Positions 5,701 through 8,107 of a DNA stretch of 8,107 nucleotides are shown one piece after another (the first letter of the stretch is position 1; each line of letters starts with the position of its first letter). The position numbers were made by a program, and so were the translations under genes. Source of the DNA: Bacteroides sp. Its GTDB lineage: Bacteria; Bacteroidota; Bacteroidia; Bacteroidales; SM23-62. The stretch spans positions 1 to 8,107 of the forward strand of contig JAUUZM010000128.1 in assembly GCA_030589965.1 (NCBI GenBank), in the 5' to 3' direction. The notes under the pieces were generated by a model. That model searched no databases and was not told the DNA's origin. It saw only the letters and a list, made by a program, of their open reading frames with translations.

Positions 5701-6957
5701 ATGAAATCACGAATTCGACAAATATTTCTGTTCTTCCTTGTGTTTATACTGATTGTTGATGGGATAAGCTATGCCGGATTATTAATGGATTTTTCAATCT
5801 TCAGAAATCCATACATTTTCGCCGGCTTCTGGATTATCAGTGCTTCGTATATATTCGCATTACATCTGTTCAGCAGAGTTTTCCTGGCAGAGAACAAGCC
5901 AGGCTTTTTCGCCCGCTTTTACGTTTTCTCAGGCATTTTTCTGAGCCTTTATGTACCCAAACTAATATTTGTAATTGCCTTTTTTGCAGAAATATTGCTA
6001 AAGGTAATGGTCTGGCCAGTACTCCGGATCTTTTCTGACCCGGCAGGATTTGGGGAATTTTTCCTGTATGGGGGGATGAATTTCATTTCCCTGGCAATTC
6101 TACCACTTTCAGCAATAAGCATGTTAGTTATTATTGAAGGAATGATATTTGGGCGCTTCAGGTTCCGGGTCAGGCCCATTGAGGTTAATTCCGATGTACT
6201 GCCAGCTTCTTTCGATGGCTTCAAAATCATTCACATCTCTGATCTTCACCTGGGAAGCCTTTTCGGGCAACAAGATAAAATCCGCCGGGCGGTTGAAATG
6301 ATCAACCGGGAATCACCGGATCTCGTACTGTTTACAGGCGACCTGGTTAATAACCTGGCAGAGGAAACTGAGGGATGGTGCGATGTACTCTCCGGAATAA
6401 AATCCGGACTGGGCAATTACTCGATTCTGGGTAACCATGATTATGGTGAATACTATAACTGGCCGGATGAAGAATCCAGGATGGGCAACATGAAGAAACT
6501 ATTTGATGCCCATGAGGATTCAGGATTTTCGCTATTACTGAACCGCCACCAAAAGATCAGGAAGGGAGATGAGGAGATATACATTGCTGGTGTTGAAAAC
6601 TGGGGACTTCCACCATTCATGCAGTATGGTGACCTAAAGAAAGCGGTGGAAGGCATTCCTGAAGATGCCTTTACTGTGCTCCTTTCTCATGACCCCTCCC
6701 ACTGGGATGCAGAGATACTTGGGAAAACCAGGGTTCAGCTGACACTCTCCGGACATACACATGGAATGCAGTTCGGGATTCGTACAAAAAAGTTAGGATG
6801 GAGCCCGGTACAATTAAAATATCCCCGCTGGATAGGTTTGTACCAGGAGGGTGATCAGTTTTTGCATGTTAATCCGGGACTGGGTTACATCGGGTACGCA
6901 GGAAGGATCTGGATCCCACCGGAGATTTCTCTCATAACCCTTAGAAAATCTATATAG
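5701..6957 (+). CDS. Membrane-anchored metallophosphoesterase, YkuE-like
   Basis: A 418-residue protein with an integral-membrane N-terminal half and a calcineurin-like phosphoesterase domain. Hydrophobic segments at about 6-28, 38-60, 72-100 and 122-150 predict four transmembrane helices; with an even number and a basic N-terminus (KSRIRQ), both ends probably face the cytoplasm. The catalytic domain follows a basic GRFRFRVRP stretch and has every two-metal motif in order: ISDLH (Asp181, His183), TGDLV (Asp214), GNHD (Asn245, His246), SHDP (His330) and GHTHG (His352, His354). This motif set fits the YkuE/YaeI group, some of which hydrolyse phospholipid or nucleotide phosphoesters; the substrate here is unknown. 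LVNPGLG-type spacing after GHTH (HVNPGLGY, 389-396) is also typical. The start is the only good ATG, without a Shine-Dalgarno sequence. It is divergent from the barrel operon and convergent with the DUF4252 genes, so probably monocistronic. Confidence 0.92.
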   Translation: MKSRIRQIFLFFLVFILIVDGISYAGLLMDFSIFRNPYIFAGFWIISASYIFALHLFSRVFLAENKPGFFARFYVFSGIFLSLYVPKLIFVIAFFAEILLKVMVWPVLRIFSDPAGFGEFFLYGGMNFISLAILPLSAISMLVIIEGMIFGRFRFRVRPIEVNSDVLPASFDGFKIIHISDLHLGSLFGQQDKIRRAVEMINRESPDLVLFTGDLVNNLAEETEGWCDVLSGIKSGLGNYSILGNHDYGEYYNWPDEESRMGNMKKLFDAHEDSGFSLLLNRHQKIRKGDEEIYIAGVENWGLPPFMQYGDLKKAVEGIPEDAFTVLLSHDPSHWDAEILGKTRVQLTLSGHTHGMQFGIRTKKLGWSPVQLKYPRWIGLYQEGDQFLHVNPGLGYIGYAGRIWIPPEISLITLRKSI

Positions 6958-6967
6958 AAGATTGAAA

Positions 6968-7591
6968 TCAGAAATTAATATCACTCAGGCTGGCCAGGTC
7001 ATCAAGGTATCCCCCTTCTGCCAGGGCCATAAAAAGCTCTAATGAAATTTTTCCTCTCAGGTCAATTATGAAAAAGCTATCATCTGCATCCATCATGAGG
7101 ATGGCCTCACTGACAATACCGTCCTTCTCCTTGATCTGCAGATAGATATCCTGCTCTCCTGATTGCATTCTGAATAGATCCTGAAATTCATTTTGCCTGG
7201 TAAATTCCATCACGCTTTCCTTCATTTCATCCAGTGATCCACTTCCAGCAGTAGCTTCGCCGGATCCGTTTCCCTCTTCCCCGGATACACCTCCTGAAGT
7301 CTCATTTATGCTAAGCATCCGGAAAGAAGAAAGCTCCTGCATCAATTTTTTTAACTCAGCCTGTTCAGGGTCTGAATCATTCAGGAAAATACTTATAAGT
7401 CCGGGCGGAAAGCTTATTGCATCTACATTTTCCATGTCCTTGTAATGGTCAAACAGGGTTTTAAAAGATCTGGCCTCCCGGGGATCAGATGTACATCCAG
7501 GAATTGAAACCAGTCCAGTTAGAATAAATAAAAACACAGAAAGGACGGCTGCCCTGCTCCTCCCTGAACTATTAGTCCAACTACAAATCAT
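6968..7591 (-). CDS. DUF4252 family lipoprotein
   Basis: A 207-residue predicted lipoprotein. A hydrophobic segment at 14-30 precedes SIPGC, with the lipidated Cys at 33; Ile at -3 is less common than Leu. The mature part aligns by eye with the upstream neighbour: FKTLFDHYKDMENV against IDRVFDKYAGMEGF, EKDGIVSEAILMM against EEDGVIVELLLVV, and DLRGKISLELF against AITGEIDLNTI. I therefore place both in DUF4252, a Bacteroidota family of secreted proteins with unknown function often found beside ECF sigma-factor genes. A Gly/Ser/Glu-rich insert (about 97-119) that the neighbour lacks interrupts the domain and looks like a flexible linker. The gene begins 2 bp after the upstream stop, so the two are co-transcribed. 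Its stop lies 10 bp from the convergent phosphoesterase stop. Duplication followed by divergence is the likely origin. Confidence 0.75.
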   Translation of the reverse strand: MICSWTNSSGRSRAAVLSVFLFILTGLVSIPGCTSDPREARSFKTLFDHYKDMENVDAISFPPGLISIFLNDSDPEQAELKKLMQELSSFRMLSINETSGGVSGEEGNGSGEATAGSGSLDEMKESVMEFTRQNEFQDLFRMQSGEQDIYLQIKEKDGIVSEAILMMDADDSFFIIDLRGKISLELFMALAEGGYLDDLASLSDINF

Positions 7592-7593
7592 AC

Positions 7594-8107
7594 TTATTTT
7601 TCAAGGTTTTCGAGCTCCTCCATTCCATCGATATCCATTGTTTCACTAAGTTTGGAAATGGTATTCAGGTCGATCTCACCGGTAATGGCTATCAGTGCAT
7701 TAGAGTCCCCTTCCCCACCTACAACCAGGAGAAGTTCAACAATAACTCCGTCTTCTTCCCGGGCAAGGAATACCACATCCGATTTGCTGTCCTTTACCAC
7801 CATCAGCTCCTCGTACCGGTCTCTTGGCAAATCCTTCATGATCTCATCGTAAAAATTTACTCCTTCCCCGAGAACGGTAGGGTCATCCACTGCCAGAATC
7901 TTGATCCCGGTCAGTTTTCCGAAAACGTCCTGGACCTCTTTCAGTTCTTCATCCTCCACTCCATCCAGCTTAGAGAACATGCTGAACATGCATTTGGAGA
8001 TATAGACAGTGGTAAAGCCCTCCATTCCGGCGTACTTATCAAATACCCTGTCAATGGATTTGTTCTGGGCAAGGGTTATAGCCGATACTCCAATAAAACA
8101 AATAATA
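7594..8107 (-). CDS. DUF4252 family exported protein (5' end outside the window)
   Basis: The frame stays open to the right edge, so the Met at 8025 is internal. The extra upstream codons read as the end of a signal peptide (hydrophobic ICFIGVSAITLA, then AQN), followed by KSIDRVFDKYAGMEGFTTVYISK, the usual DUF4252 start of the mature protein. About 170 residues are visible; probably only a few N-terminal residues are missing. Other family-like blocks are MFSMFSKL, IKILAVDD, YEELMVVKDSKSDVVFLAREEDGVIVE (around 93-119 of the visible chain) and ALIAITGEIDLNTISKL. No Cys follows the signal peptide at a lipobox position, so this copy should be soluble in the periplasm, unlike its lipoprotein partner downstream. 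The function of the family is unknown. Any promoter or sigma-factor gene would lie beyond the edge. Confidence 0.8.
   Translation of the reverse strand, partial: IICFIGVSAITLAQNKSIDRVFDKYAGMEGFTTVYISKCMFSMFSKLDGVEDEELKEVQDVFGKLTGIKILAVDDPTVLGEGVNFYDEIMKDLPRDRYEELMVVKDSKSDVVFLAREEDGVIVELLLVVGGEGDSNALIAITGEIDLNTISKLSETMDIDGMEELENLEK

Noticed and set aside
8023..8025. ATG as start of the right-hand DUF4252 gene
   Set aside because: The frame continues upstream through a signal-peptide-like stretch to the edge and contains the conserved start of the mature domain.
1..8107. Mobile element, prophage, CRISPR, tRNA/rRNA or defence system
   Set aside because: No transposase or integrase motifs, no spaced direct repeats, no cloverleaf-like or rRNA sequence, and no nuclease or toxin-antitoxin genes were seen; base composition looks even throughout.

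Overview
The window looks like ordinary chromosome of a Bacteroidota bacterium, with no mobile elements, RNA genes or CRISPR array. The lineage is inferred from several things: two tandem DUF4252 genes, a PorT-like outer-membrane barrel protein ending in Phe, an EgtD homologue of the 'YYLT' type, few Shine-Dalgarno sequences, AT-rich promoters resembling the TTG-N19/20-TAnnTTTG pattern of that phylum, and genes packed with gaps of 1 to 6 bp. Genus cannot be told from the sequence.

Layout. (1) Positions 1-1463, + strand: the end of a DinB-like gene, an NRDE/TANGO2-family gene and a lipoprotein methionine-R-sulfoxide reductase (MsrB), separated by 1 and 2 bp and therefore one operon. (2) A hairpin at 1481-1517 lies between convergent units and has its U-tract on the minus strand. 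(3) Positions 1556-2639, minus strand: a TlpA-like thioredoxin (WCTPC) followed 1 bp later by a periplasmic redoxin-like protein (CNNC). (4) Positions 2745-3167, minus strand: a small uncharacterised protein with two CPxC zinc knuckles, its own promoter candidate and a strong Shine-Dalgarno sequence. (5) Positions 3274-5586, minus strand: an operon transcribed as outer-membrane barrel protein, EgtD-like histidine methyltransferase, then SRAP/YedK (HMCES family) abasic-site protein. (6) A 114-bp divergent promoter region, then a membrane-anchored YkuE-type metallophosphoesterase at 5701-6957 on the + strand. (7) Positions 6968-8107, minus strand: two tandem DUF4252 proteins. The second is a lipoprotein; the first runs off the right edge and is 5'-truncated by the window.

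How the genes may work together. A loose theme of redox and damage control runs through the left two thirds: an exported MsrB, two exported thioredoxin-fold proteins that could supply electrons to it, a possible hercynine/ergothioneine-type methyltransferase with no sulfoxide synthase beside it, and an abasic-site DNA-protein crosslinker. This is inference from families and adjacency. I see no clear evidence of a wholly new multi-gene system. The items most worth checking are the orphan EgtD homologue with a changed substrate-pocket residue, the two-CPxC protein, and the exported MsrB/thioredoxin arrangement.
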